Shown here: positions 1-10,335 of the stretch, piece after piece
Layout: the number at the start of each line of letters is the position of its first letter
Numbering within the stretch: the stretch's first letter is position 1
The notes under the pieces: generated by a model
The model's database searches: none
Told to the model about the DNA's origin: nothing
What the model saw: only the letters and a program-made list of their open reading frames with translations
Made by a program: the position numbers and the translations under genes
Assembly: GCA_965371445.1 (NCBI GenBank)
Contig: CBDUYN010000135.1
Span: 1 to 29,018, forward strand
DNA: 29,018 nucleotides
DNA from: DASWIG01 sp965371445
GTDB lineage: Bacteria > Acidobacteriota > Thermoanaerobaculia > Multivoradales > J023
Direction of reading: 5' to 3'

Positions 1-901
1 AAGGGGTTGCGTCGGAGGCGAAGCGGCGGGCGAAAACGTTGGTGTCGTCGAAAGTCGAATCCGTCCACTCCATCCAGGAAACCACGAACTCTCCTGACAC
101 GGCGACATCGAGAGTGTTGAAGACTCCGCGGGCATAGCTCCTGTGGAAGGCAAACGACTGTCCCATTCTTGAACCATCTGAGGAGAAGCGCTGCCCACTG
201 CCGCCCTCAATAGAGTCCCAAACCGCAAGGAAACCCCCGTCGGGCGTCCAGTGAACTGCGGGCATCCAGGCGAGCTCGGCGGCGTTATCGTCCACTTGGA
301 ACTCTTTTCCGAGCGCAGCACCGGCCGAGGAAAAGCGACGCCCCTGGATGGTCGCCCGTTCCAAGTTCTTCCGTCGTTGCCACACGACCACGAAATTCCC
401 TTTCGGGTCGGTGTCGAGTTTGGCCCAGTCCAAGTTGTAACCGTCGCTGGCTTGCGCGATGAGGAAATCGTCCCCGGAAGGGGAGCCGTTGGAATCGAAA
501 CGACGGCCTACCACGTGGGTGAGCGTTTGATAGACGGGAGTTCGGTGCCATACGACGACAAACTTGCCGTCGGGTGCCACGCCGACGGTTGGTCTGGTGT
601 TATGAGCGGTCCACTGGTCGTGGAGACGGAATTCTGCCGCCAGAGGCTTACCGTCCGAGGAGAATCGCCGGCCCCAAACGGCCCATTCGAAGCCGCGGTA
701 GCCATACCGGCCGTGCTCCCAGACCACGACGAAGTTGCCGCGGGCATCCATGCCGATGTCGGGCTCGAACTCAAAGAATCCCTCCTCGCTGAGCCTGTAG
801 TCGTCCCCCAGCGACTCCGGCGTCTGCGCCGACGCCAGACACACCCAGAGAACGCCACCGGTCGCGACGGCGAGAAGCAAGACCGTCGATGGTTTCAACA
901 T
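1..901 (-). CDS. Secreted repeat protein, 3' end beyond the window (partial)
   Basis: Reverse-strand reading from the ATG at 901 stays open for 300 codons to the left edge, so the C-terminus is missing. Residues 1-25 look like a signal peptide (basic MLKPS start, hydrophobic core, ACLASAQ-like end), so it is exported. The rest consists of about five diverged repeats of some 50 residues. Each has a core like GNFVVVW or GKFVVVWHR followed by GRRFSSDG.PL..EF, as in VVGRRFDSNG and IQGRRFSSAG. Such arrays are common in large secreted or surface proteins and probably form beta-rich (propeller or sandwich) folds; no catalytic residues were recognised. The start is supported by AAGGAA seven bases upstream and a promoter at 932-959. 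Function unknown; surface binding or structure is a guess from the architecture. Confidence 0.8.
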   Translation of the reverse strand, partial: MLKPSTVLLLAVATGGVLWVCLASAQTPESLGDDYRLSEEGFFEFEPDIGMDARGNFVVVWEHGRYGYRGFEWAVWGRRFSSDGKPLAAEFRLHDQWTAHNTRPTVGVAPDGKFVVVWHRTPVYQTLTHVVGRRFDSNGSPSGDDFLIAQASDGYNLDWAKLDTDPKGNFVVVWQRRKNLERATIQGRRFSSAGAALGKEFQVDDNAAELAWMPAVHWTPDGGFLAVWDSIEGGSGQRFSSDGSRMGQSFAFHRSYARGVFNTLDVAVSGEFVVSWMEWTDSTFDDTNVFARRFASDATP

Positions 902-931
902 GGGCTGGTTCCTTGGCTCGAAGGCTTGCCC

Positions 932-959
932 AGCATAGCACCAACACATCGAGAGTCAA
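932..959 (-). promoter_or_regulatory. Sigma-70-like promoter of the left-edge secreted protein
   Basis: On the minus strand there is a TTGACT -35 box (954-959) and a TATGCT -10 box (932-937) separated by 16 bases. This is one of the closest matches to TTGACA/TATAAT seen in the window. It would start transcription near 925, giving a leader of about 24 bases that contains the AAGGAA ribosome binding site at 909-914 in front of the ATG at 901. Confidence 0.5.
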
Positions 960-1232
960 GCCCCGAGGGGTTGAAAGCTGACGGCTTACCCCAGGGGCCT
1001 GTTCTTCGCGGTGGGTCAAAAAGGGGTGGCCACGGGGGATGGAAGCGATCGGGAGGACGGCGGCCGACGACAAAACGGCCGGGCCGTCTGCCGCCGCGGC
1101 AAGAGTGAGAGGGGGGGTGGGGTACTCTGCCACAGCGCCAGGGTCGACCCGGCCGCAGCTCGATCCTATCAGACGGGATCGTCCTGTCAACGGTGGTCCG
1201 TTCGTACGTTCGTAGGGATCGACGTGAGGCCC
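960..1232. other. Intergenic stretch with small dyads, no gene seen
   Basis: No convincing coding frame lies between the left-edge gene and the NuoEF-like gene. It holds a perfect 10-base palindrome GGGTCGACCC (1141-1150). It also holds a small hairpin at 1172-1188 (GACGGGA / TCCTGTC, three-base loop, one G-T pair), which sits downstream of the stop of the NuoEF-like gene on its strand but lacks a T-run, so terminator status is doubtful. A G-rich patch lies near 1105-1125. Confidence 0.35.
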
Positions 1233-2834
1233 CTACCCGGACCCTTCGAACGCCTCCGGGAAGTGCTTGAGCGCGCTCACGAGCGGCAGCGGCGCCGCCT
1301 GGCCGAGGCCGCAGATCGAGCCCTCGTTCATCTGCCAGGCGGTGTCGGCCACGTGGGCGAGGGCCTCGTTCGTCGAGCCGTTCCCCGCCATGTGCTGCTC
1401 CAACGCCTCCCGGAGGTAGCGGGTACCGATACGGCACGGCGCGCACTGGCCGCAGCTCTCGTCTTCAAAAAAGCGCAGTTGCTCGCCCACCGCCCAGGCG
1501 ACGTCGACGGTGTCGTTCAGAACGACGACGCCCGCCGAGCCGAGCATCGAGCCGGCCTCCGCCAGGGCCTTGAAGTCGAGCGGACACCTCCGCTCCGACG
1601 CCGGCAGGAAGCCCGAGCTGGCACCGCCGGGGCTGAAGGCCAGAAGCGTCCCCTCGTAGCCGCCGGCCTCCTCGACGAGCTCGTCGAGGCTCACGCCGAG
1701 CGGCAGCTCGTAGGTCCCCGGACGCAACACGTGTCCGCTCACGCAGTAGAGCTTCGTGCCGGGACCGGTGCGCCCCAGGTCGGCAAACCACGCGCCCCCG
1801 CGCTCGACGATCGCCGGTACGCAGGCGATCGTCTCGACGTTGTGGATCAGCGTCGGCTGGCCCCACAGGCCGTTCTGGGTCGGGAACGGAGGCTTCAGAC
1901 GCGGCATGCCCCGCTTACCTTCCAGCGCCTCCAGGAGCGCCGTCTCCTCGCCGCAGATGTAGGCCCCGTGGCCGGCGTGCATGTGGAAACGGATCCCCTC
2001 GTAAAGGCCCCTCGCCTCGCACTCGGCGATGGCGCGCTCGAGGACCCCCCAGGGGACCTCGAACTCCCCTCGCAGGTAGAGGTAGACGTCGTCGGCCTCG
2101 ATGGTGCGCGCGGCGATGGCGAGCCCCTCCAGGACGAGGTCCGGACGGCGCAGCAGGACCTCCCGGTCCTTGAAGGTCCCCGGCTCGCCCTCGTCGGCGT
2201 TCAAGACGACGTAGCGCGTAGTCTCCGACTCGCTGCGGACAGCCTTCCATTTGACGTGGGCCGGGAAGCCGGCGCCACCGCGGCCCTGGAGACCGGAAGC
2301 CTCGATCTCGGCGATCACCTTCTCGGGGCCGAGCTCGGCGGCGCGGGCGAAGGCGGCTCCGTCGTTGACCGAGGCGCCGAGGAGGTTCATCGGCAACCTC
2401 TCGGGATCGTCGCGCCCGGGACCGACGGTGCCCTTCCACACGGCATCGTCGGCGGCCTCACACGACGATCGAAGGCGCGTCCAGTCGGTGCCGGCGCGGT
2501 GGACGTCTTGCAGCGTCACGCCGGGCAGGACGCGCCGCTCCTTCAAGACGGCGGGTGCCACGTCGCAGGCCGCCAGGCACGAGCACTCGCCCGCCGGCAA
2601 CCCCGCGGCCTCGGCGGTCTCGAGAAGATGGCGGGAGCCGGCCATCTCGCAGCTCAGGCCGGTGCAGACCCGCAGCTTCGTGTCGGGATCGGACAGGAGG
2701 TGAAAAAAACTCCCGGCACCGTAGACCGTGGCCTCGGGGACACCGGTCGCGCGAGCCACCTGGCGGGCGACGCCCTCCTTGAGCCCCCCGGCTTTCCGGA
2801 GCCGTTCCAGGATGGAGGCTTGTTCTTCGTTCAT
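1233..2834 (-). CDS. NuoE-NuoF fusion: NAD(P)H-dehydrogenase/diaphorase flavoprotein
   Basis: A 533-residue fusion of the 24-kDa (NuoE) and 51-kDa (NuoF) NADH-oxidising subunits. The N-terminal thioredoxin-like part has the 2Fe-2S cysteines C57, C62, C86 and C90 (CTGLSC and CLAAC). The NuoF part has the FMN/NADH glycine-rich loop GRGGAGFP (184-191), NADEGEPGTFKDR (212-224), and the 4Fe-4S site C461GQCAPC467 with C508. All cofactor ligands are present, so it should pass electrons from NAD(P)H via FMN to Fe-S clusters, or the reverse. Similar fusions serve in NAD-linked formate dehydrogenases and bidirectional hydrogenases. No catalytic partner (FdsA-like, HoxH/HydA-like, other nuo genes) is in the window. 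The ATG at 2834 was preferred over an in-frame TTG at 2870 because the conserved domain begins right after it; the ribosome binding site there is poor. Divergent from the solute-binding gene. Confidence 0.85.
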   Translation of the reverse strand: MNEEQASILERLRKAGGLKEGVARQVARATGVPEATVYGAGSFFHLLSDPDTKLRVCTGLSCEMAGSRHLLETAEAAGLPAGECSCLAACDVAPAVLKERRVLPGVTLQDVHRAGTDWTRLRSSCEAADDAVWKGTVGPGRDDPERLPMNLLGASVNDGAAFARAAELGPEKVIAEIEASGLQGRGGAGFPAHVKWKAVRSESETTRYVVLNADEGEPGTFKDREVLLRRPDLVLEGLAIAARTIEADDVYLYLRGEFEVPWGVLERAIAECEARGLYEGIRFHMHAGHGAYICGEETALLEALEGKRGMPRLKPPFPTQNGLWGQPTLIHNVETIACVPAIVERGGAWFADLGRTGPGTKLYCVSGHVLRPGTYELPLGVSLDELVEEAGGYEGTLLAFSPGGASSGFLPASERRCPLDFKALAEAGSMLGSAGVVVLNDTVDVAWAVGEQLRFFEDESCGQCAPCRIGTRYLREALEQHMAGNGSTNEALAHVADTAWQMNEGSICGLGQAAPLPLVSALKHFPEAFEGSG

Positions 2835-2987
2835 CCTGCCAACCGTAGCGACGGGAACGGACGGTGTCAATGCAGCCGAAGCTCGGCCGCGGAATCTCCT
2901 GTGCTACCCTTGGCTGCAGAAAGCTCCGCTGACTGCCGGACGGAGTCCGGCCCTGCCAGCGGGGAGCGAACACCGGGAACCGACACC

Positions 2988-4184
2988 ATGAGCCGCCGCC
3001 TACCCTTTCTCCTACCGTTCGTCGGCTGGCTTTTCCTGTTCTCCTGTGCCCCGCCGGAGGAGGCCCCCCAGGAGATCGTGGTCGGTGTGATCACGACGTA
3101 TTCACGCAACATAGCGACCCTCGAAGGCGCCCGCCTCGCCGCCGACGAGATCAACGCCGCGGGCGGGGTGGACGTGGGTACCGGCCGGGCAAGGCTCTCG
3201 GTCCTTTTCGAGGACGACGAGACCCGGCCGGAAACCGCGGTCTCGAAAGCGCTCCTGCTCATCAACCGGAAGGGGGCGGTGGCGCTCGTCGGCCTGCCCA
3301 TGAGCATGAACGCCATTCCGGTGGCCCGCGTCGCCGAGCAGAGCGGCGTGCCCATGATCTCGACCCTCTCGACCCATCCCGAGACGACGCTCGGCAAGCA
3401 GTACGCTTTTCGGATGACCTTCCTGAATTCCTTTCAGGCCCGGGAGATGGCGCGTTTTGCCGTCGAGGAGCTGGGAATCCGCAAGGCGGCCATTTTGACC
3501 AACGCCGCCAGCGAATACAGCACGCACCTGGCCGAAGCCTTTCGGGAGTGCTTTCCGCGACTCGGCGGCGAGGTCGTGGCGTTCCAGACCTTCATCGACG
3601 ACGAAAGCTTCGACGACGTCGATGCTCAGTTGCTGGAAATCCGGGAAAGTGGTGCCGAGGCGCTGTTCATGCCCTACCATTCGAAGGCTGCGCGCCGGCA
3701 TATGCTGAAAGCCCGCGACCTGGGCGTTGAAGCGGTCTTCCTGGGCAGCGACACCTGGAACACGATCGCCCTCGGCGACGAGCCGCTGGTCGGCAATTCC
3801 TATTTCATCGACGTCTGGGCGCCGGACCTCCCGAGCGAACGAGCCACCGTCTTCGCCGAGCGTTACCGCCGCACCTTCGGTAGCGAACCCACGACCTCCG
3901 CGGCGCTCGCCTACGACGCGGTCATGATGCTCGCCGAGGCGATCCGACAGCAGCAGAAGGCCGATCCGGCCTCCATCCGGACGGGGCTCGCGTCGCTCGC
4001 CACCTTCGAGGGCGTGACGGGGGCGATCACCTTCGAAGGCTCCGGAGATCCCAAGCGCAGCGCCGTCATCCGCAAGATCCACGACGACGGCAGCCTGCGC
4101 TTCTATCGGCAGATCCTTTCCGGAGCCTCTCCAGGGGCGCCTCGCGAAGAAGGCCACGAAACCTCCTCGTTCAACCCTGATTGA
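2988..4184 (+). CDS. Periplasmic solute-binding lipoprotein (Peripla_BP_6 / branched-chain amino-acid type)
   Basis: 398 residues. A hydrophobic signal ends in LFLFSC, a plausible lipobox, so the mature protein would be anchored by a lipidated Cys near residue 20. The body reads as a Leu/Ile/Val-binding-protein fold: EIVVGVITTYS strand, GARLAADEINAAGGV helix, LFEDDETRPETAV, ALVGLPMSMNAIPVARVAEQ and VPMISTLSTHPETT. This family binds amino acids, amides, urea or aromatic acids. No permease or ATPase genes accompany it. Instead a CACHE-type histidine kinase starts 27 bases downstream, which suggests it presents a ligand to the kinase rather than, or as well as, to a transporter. The start is the ATG whose product has the lipoprotein signal; the frame is open far upstream but without protein-like content. 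Confidence 0.85.
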   Translation: MSRRLPFLLPFVGWLFLFSCAPPEEAPQEIVVGVITTYSRNIATLEGARLAADEINAAGGVDVGTGRARLSVLFEDDETRPETAVSKALLLINRKGAVALVGLPMSMNAIPVARVAEQSGVPMISTLSTHPETTLGKQYAFRMTFLNSFQAREMARFAVEELGIRKAAILTNAASEYSTHLAEAFRECFPRLGGEVVAFQTFIDDESFDDVDAQLLEIRESGAEALFMPYHSKAARRHMLKARDLGVEAVFLGSDTWNTIALGDEPLVGNSYFIDVWAPDLPSERATVFAERYRRTFGSEPTTSAALAYDAVMMLAEAIRQQQKADPASIRTGLASLATFEGVTGAITFEGSGDPKRSAVIRKIHDDGSLRFYRQILSGASPGAPREEGHETSSFNPD

Positions 4185-4211
4185 AGCCAAAGACCTGGAC
4201 CCCTTTCACCG

Positions 4212-6077
4212 ATGATCGTCCCCAAGCGAAGTCTCGTCGGCCGGCTGGTCCTCTCCTTTCTCCTTCCCTCGCTCGTCATCCTCCTGCTGGTCGTGGCGAT
4301 CTCCTACTCGCGGACCAACGCGGCCCTGCGCGAGGCGGTCTTCGAAAAGCTGGAGGCCATCGCCACGGTCAAGCAAGCAGCGCTCGACGCCTGGGTCGAC
4401 CACCTCTTCAAGGAAACCCTGCTGATCTCCGAGATGCCCGGCTTCGCCGAGCGCGCCGCGGCGCTCGGCGAGGACGCTCTCGTGCCGCACGAGCGTGTCG
4501 AAGCCCATCGGGAGCTTGACCGCCTCTTCCAGTCGGTCGTCGAGAAAAGGCCCAGCATCACCGAGATCTTCCTCCTTTCTCCGACCGGAGGGCAGATTCT
4601 AATCTCCACCGAGCCGGCTAGTGTAGGACAGTTTCGGATCTATGACCGCTACTACGTGGCGGGGAAGCTCGCACCGTTCATCCAGAACGTCTACCCGTCG
4701 CCCGTGACGCTCAAGCCGACGCTCACCATCTCGGCACCGATCCGCGGCGCCTCCGGGAACCTGGTCGCCGTGCTCGCCGCGCATTTCTCGCTCGATTACC
4801 TGGACTCGAACACCCTGCAACGCACAGGCCTGGGCCAAAGCGGCGTCGTCACCCTGGTCGACCGGCACAAGGTCCTCGTCTCCGGTCAACACTACGGCGA
4901 GCTGAGGCTTTCGAGCCAGGCGGCCTCAAAAGCGATCGACGAGGTCGTCGAGGGGAAAAGCGGTGCCCGCATCTACCCGAACCTCGACGCGACGAGCGTG
5001 ATCGGCGTCTACCGGTGGCTGGAGCAAAGAGAGCTTGGCCTCATCGTCGAGATGGAGGAACGCGAAGCGCTGGCTCCGGCCCGGCGCCTCGCGGTCTCGA
5101 TCTTCGCCGCCGGAACCGTCTTCCTTGCCGTCCTGGTCCTGGGGATCTACCTGATGGCGCTTCGCATGGCACAGCCGATCCTGGCCATCACCCAGGCCGC
5201 GGTCCGGGTGACCCGGGGAGAGCTCGACCAGAAGGCCCCGGTGTGGACCGACGACGAGATCGGCGCCCTCGCCAGGGCCTTCAACAGCATGGTCGAGCAG
5301 CTGGCCAGCCACTACGGCGAGATGTCGAAAAAAATCTCGCAACTCGAGCAGGCGGAAAACGCGCTTAACGAAAGCCTTGCGGAGCTACGGGCGAAAAACG
5401 AAGAGCTCGAGCGCTTCAACTACACCGTGTCGCATGACCTCAAAAGCCCGTTGGTCACGATCAAGGTTTTTCTCGGCTACGTTCAAGCAGACCTCGGGTC
5501 CGGAAACGTCGACGACGCCCTGGCGGACCTCCAGCGGATCTCGGAAGCCGCCGACCGCATGCATCAGCTGCTCAACGACTTGCTGGCGTTGTCGCGGATC
5601 GGCCGTTCCCAGAAGGCGCCAGAGACTTTTTCCTTCGAAGAGCTTGTCCGGGAAGCCGTCGACTCCGTGGCTGACAGAGAAGAGCAGGACCGGGTCGAGA
5701 TCGTGATCGCGTCTGCTCTGACGGAGGTCCATGCAGAGCGGGACCGCATTCGCGGGGTCCTCGAGAACCTGGTGGGAAACGCTCTCAAGTACATGGGTCC
5801 TCAAACCGCACCGCGAGTGGAGATCGGCGTTCGCCAGGACGCGGAGGAGCCGGTTTTCTACGTTCGCGACAACGGAGCGGGGATCGATCCGCAGTACCAC
5901 GACAAGGTCTTCGGCCTTTTTGAGAGGCTGGAAGCCCACGTCGACGGGACCGGAGTGGGGCTCGCCATCGTCCGGCGCGTCGTCGAGATCCACGGCGGCC
6001 GGATTTGGATCGAGTCCGAGGGTCTGGGGCACGGCTCGACGTTTTGCTTCACGCTGCCGGGAAAAGCGGTAGGATGA
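4212..6077 (+). CDS. Membrane sensor histidine kinase (CACHE-HAMP-HisKA-HATPase)
   Basis: 621 residues. TM1 lies at about 11-32 and TM2 at about 293-315, enclosing a periplasmic region of ~260 residues with dCACHE-like features (TEIFLLSPTGGQILIST, YYVAGKL, LTISAPIRGASGNLVAVLAA). A HAMP domain follows at about 318-366, then a coiled coil (~370-400). HisKA carries H408 in YTVSHDLKSP. The ATPase domain shows the N box NLVGNALKY (519-527), G1 DNGAGID (553-559) and G2 GTGVGLA (569-575). All catalytic motifs are intact, so autophosphorylation should be possible. The SHDLKSP and FGLFERL...GTGVGLAIV style is that of phytochrome-like kinases. There is no receiver domain and no response regulator nearby. 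Probable operon with the upstream binding protein. No clear Shine-Dalgarno sequence, so it may be coupled to the gene before it. Confidence 0.9.
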   Translation: MIVPKRSLVGRLVLSFLLPSLVILLLVVAISYSRTNAALREAVFEKLEAIATVKQAALDAWVDHLFKETLLISEMPGFAERAAALGEDALVPHERVEAHRELDRLFQSVVEKRPSITEIFLLSPTGGQILISTEPASVGQFRIYDRYYVAGKLAPFIQNVYPSPVTLKPTLTISAPIRGASGNLVAVLAAHFSLDYLDSNTLQRTGLGQSGVVTLVDRHKVLVSGQHYGELRLSSQAASKAIDEVVEGKSGARIYPNLDATSVIGVYRWLEQRELGLIVEMEEREALAPARRLAVSIFAAGTVFLAVLVLGIYLMALRMAQPILAITQAAVRVTRGELDQKAPVWTDDEIGALARAFNSMVEQLASHYGEMSKKISQLEQAENALNESLAELRAKNEELERFNYTVSHDLKSPLVTIKVFLGYVQADLGSGNVDDALADLQRISEAADRMHQLLNDLLALSRIGRSQKAPETFSFEELVREAVDSVADREEQDRVEIVIASALTEVHAERDRIRGVLENLVGNALKYMGPQTAPRVEIGVRQDAEEPVFYVRDNGAGIDPQYHDKVFGLFERLEAHVDGTGVGLAIVRRVVEIHGGRIWIESEGLGHGSTFCFTLPGKAVG

Positions 6078-6124
6078 GCGCCGTTTGCCGAAGCGACCGT
6101 CATTTTCCCAAGGAGCCCCGCACC

Positions 6125-8605
6125 ATGAAAAGACCTGGCTCGATCCTCCTCGCCGCCGTCCTGGTGACGGCCCTGCCCGCTGTCGCCCAGAAGCTGCTGA
6201 CCGGTGAGCGCCAGACCTACCGCGAGCGTACCTACGATATCCTGCGCTACAAGGCGGAGCTGCGGATCGATCCCGCGGCAGGCACCGTTGCAGGCCAGGC
6301 GACGCTTCAGCTCAAGCCTCTCGTCTCCATGAAGAGCCTGGCGCTCGACGCGATCGGCCTTGACGTCGGAAGCGTCGTCCTCGGTGAGTCGACTTCCCTC
6401 AAGCACGAGTCTGGAAGCCACCAGCTTAAGATCGCCTTCCCCGAAAGCCGCAAACGCGGCGAGCCCTTCACCCTGACCGTCGCCTACACCGCGCGGCCCG
6501 ACGCCGGGATGTACTTCCACCCCGACCGCGAGGACCCGGACCGTGTCTTCGTCCACACCTACGGCGAGGGCGGGCTCCACGCCAACTGGCTGCCGATCTA
6601 CAACGACACGAACGACCACTTCCCGACCGAGATGGTCGTCACCGTGCCGCGGCCCTACGTCGCGATCTCCAACGGCGTGCTCGTCGAGAAGCGGGAAAAC
6701 GGCGAGTGGACGACCTATCACTGGCGTCAGCGTCTGCCCCATCCCAACTACCTGATCTCGATCTACGTCGGCGACTTCGAGATGGGGACCCTGGAGCCGG
6801 CCTTCGGCGAGATCCCGCTCAACTACTGGGTGCCGCGGGGACGCCTCGCCGAGGGCGCCTACGCCTTTCGCAACACGTTGCGGATGGTGGAGCTCTACTC
6901 CGAGATCCTCGGCTACCGCTATCCGTGGGAGAAGTACGACCAGATCGCGGTGCCCGACTACAGCGTCGGCGCCATGGAGCACACCGGGGTGACGGGGCAT
7001 CAGGCGAGCGTGCTGAGGCTTCCAGGCACAGCACCCCTCGACTTCGGGCCGCCGACTTTCGAGGAGTACTGGACCGACTGGTCGGCCGAGGCGACCATCT
7101 CCCACGAGCTGATCCACCACTGGTTCGGCGACAACCTGACCTGCCGCAGCCTCAACCAGATCTGGTTGAACGAGAGCTTCGCGAGCTACTTCATGATGCT
7201 CTGGGACGAGGAGTCCGTAGGCCGCGACCAGCTCCTCTTCGACGTCGAGCTGGCACGGCGTCACTACCGCCGCTACGTCGAGTCCGAGCACGTCATCCGG
7301 CCCCTGGAATACGACCGCTACGACAACCCCGACGTGATGTACAACCTCGAGCACACCTACTTGAAGGGAGCCGCGGTCCTGCACACGCTACGCGGAGTCC
7401 TGGGCGACGAGACTTTTTTTAACGCCCTCGGCACCTACTTACGACGTCACGAATTCTCGAACGTCGAGAGCGGCGACTTCCGGCGTGCCGTCGAGGAAGC
7501 GAGCGGGCAAAACCTCGGCTGGTTTTTTGACGACTGGGTCACCGGCGCCGGCCATCCCGTCTTCGAGGTCAGCTACCGCTATTTGGAGGACCGGGGGGCG
7601 ATCGACCTCTCCGTCGCCCAGGTGCAGCCGCTGGTCGAGGGGCAGGGGCTCTTCAAGCTACCGGTCGAGGTGACGGTGGCCGTCGGCGACGAGCTCTTGA
7701 AGGAGACGGTCTGGGTCGAGGAGGCGAGCGAGCAGGTGCTCTTGCCGGTGCCGTCGGAGCCGCGGTTCGTGAGCTTCGACGCCGAGGGGCGGCTGGTGGC
7801 CGAGGTGCGGTTCGAAAAGGAGCTGGACGAGCTCGTCGCCCAGGCGCAGGGCGACGCCCTCGTCGGCCGGTTGCGCGCCCTCGGTCAGCTCGCGGCGCGT
7901 TTCCCGGCCCGGTCCGAGACCTTGGGCACCTTCGACACCGTCCTCTCGGGCGACGGCTTCTGGGGGCTGCGGGCCGAAGCAGCGGAGCTGTTGGGCCGGC
8001 TGCGCACACCCGCGGCCGAGGAGCTGGCCGGGAAAGCTCTCGCCGCGGCGGACTACCGGGTGCGCAAGGCCGCCGTCCTCGCCCTCGCCGGCTTCGACAC
8101 CGAAAGCGCCCGCCGTCGCCTGGAGAAGGTCGTCCGCGAGGATCCGATGAGCGACGTCGTGGGGACGGCGATCCTCGCCCTGGCACGAACGCCCGGCGAG
8201 CTCGACGCGGCTTTTCTCCGCCAGCAGCTCCAGCGCGACTCCTGGTACGACGGGATTCGGATCGCGGTCCTCCAAGCCGCGGCCGAGCTGGGCCGCCCGG
8301 AGCTCGTGGAGCTGGTGCGTCCCTACACCGGCGCGGCGTGGAACCAGGCCGTGCGCACGGCCGCGCTCAGGGCCTGGGAGGCGGCCACACCGCAGGACGA
8401 GGAGCTCCACGCCGTCCTGCTGGAGCTTGCCCGGGGACCGATCCTGGCGCTCAGGAGCTACGCCCTCGAAAAGCTCGGCGAGCTTTACGTCGAGGACGCC
8501 GTGGCGCTCCTTGAGGAGGTCGTCGAGCGCGACGTCGACCGCAACCTGACCGTCCTGGCGCGGGAGGCGCTGGAGGAGATCCGGCGAATCCACGCTACGG
8601 AGTGA
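6125..8605 (+). CDS. Secreted M1-family zinc aminopeptidase with HEAT-repeat C-terminus
   Basis: 826 residues with a signal peptide (MKRPGSILLAAVLVTALPAVAQ-type) and AAGGAG nine bases before the ATG. The M1 catalytic set is complete: the exopeptidase motif G282AMEH286; zinc ligands H327 and H331 in HELIHHW with catalytic E328; and the third ligand E350 in WLNES. The N-terminal beta domain (LRYKAELRIDPAAGTVAGQATLQL) is typical. After about residue 560 the sequence becomes alpha-helical and repetitive (ALGQLAARFPAR, AAELLGRLRTPAAEELAGKAL, AAVLALAGFD, AILALARTPGELDAAFL), fitting HEAT-like repeats in place of the ERAP-like C-terminal domain. It should trim N-terminal residues from peptides outside the cytoplasm. 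It stands 47 bases after the kinase gene and may share its transcript, but no functional link is evident. Confidence 0.92.
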   Translation: MKRPGSILLAAVLVTALPAVAQKLLTGERQTYRERTYDILRYKAELRIDPAAGTVAGQATLQLKPLVSMKSLALDAIGLDVGSVVLGESTSLKHESGSHQLKIAFPESRKRGEPFTLTVAYTARPDAGMYFHPDREDPDRVFVHTYGEGGLHANWLPIYNDTNDHFPTEMVVTVPRPYVAISNGVLVEKRENGEWTTYHWRQRLPHPNYLISIYVGDFEMGTLEPAFGEIPLNYWVPRGRLAEGAYAFRNTLRMVELYSEILGYRYPWEKYDQIAVPDYSVGAMEHTGVTGHQASVLRLPGTAPLDFGPPTFEEYWTDWSAEATISHELIHHWFGDNLTCRSLNQIWLNESFASYFMMLWDEESVGRDQLLFDVELARRHYRRYVESEHVIRPLEYDRYDNPDVMYNLEHTYLKGAAVLHTLRGVLGDETFFNALGTYLRRHEFSNVESGDFRRAVEEASGQNLGWFFDDWVTGAGHPVFEVSYRYLEDRGAIDLSVAQVQPLVEGQGLFKLPVEVTVAVGDELLKETVWVEEASEQVLLPVPSEPRFVSFDAEGRLVAEVRFEKELDELVAQAQGDALVGRLRALGQLAARFPARSETLGTFDTVLSGDGFWGLRAEAAELLGRLRTPAAEELAGKALAAADYRVRKAAVLALAGFDTESARRRLEKVVREDPMSDVVGTAILALARTPGELDAAFLRQQLQRDSWYDGIRIAVLQAAAELGRPELVELVRPYTGAAWNQAVRTAALRAWEAATPQDEELHAVLLELARGPILALRSYALEKLGELYVEDAVALLEEVVERDVDRNLTVLAREALEEIRRIHATE

Positions 8606-8640
8606 GCCCGGGGCAGGCTGCCGGGGTAGAGTAGGCCGCC

Positions 8641-10335
<1,695 letters not shown>

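Noticed and set aside
1172..1188. Terminator for the NuoEF-like gene
   Set aside because: The stem is short with a G-T pair and no T-run follows on the minus strand, so it was described only as intergenic structure.
2835..2870. TTG start at 2870 for the NuoE-NuoF fusion
   Set aside because: The ATG at 2834 begins right before the conserved NuoE helix; the 12 extra residues are not domain-like.
1011..2987. Upstream extension of the solute-binding-protein frame
   Set aside because: The frame is open but antisense to the NuoEF-like gene; the lipoprotein signal starts at the ATG at 2988.
5858..7384. Reverse-strand 500-codon frame across the kinase and peptidase genes
   Set aside because: It overlaps two genes with intact catalytic motifs on the plus strand and has no recognisable domain.
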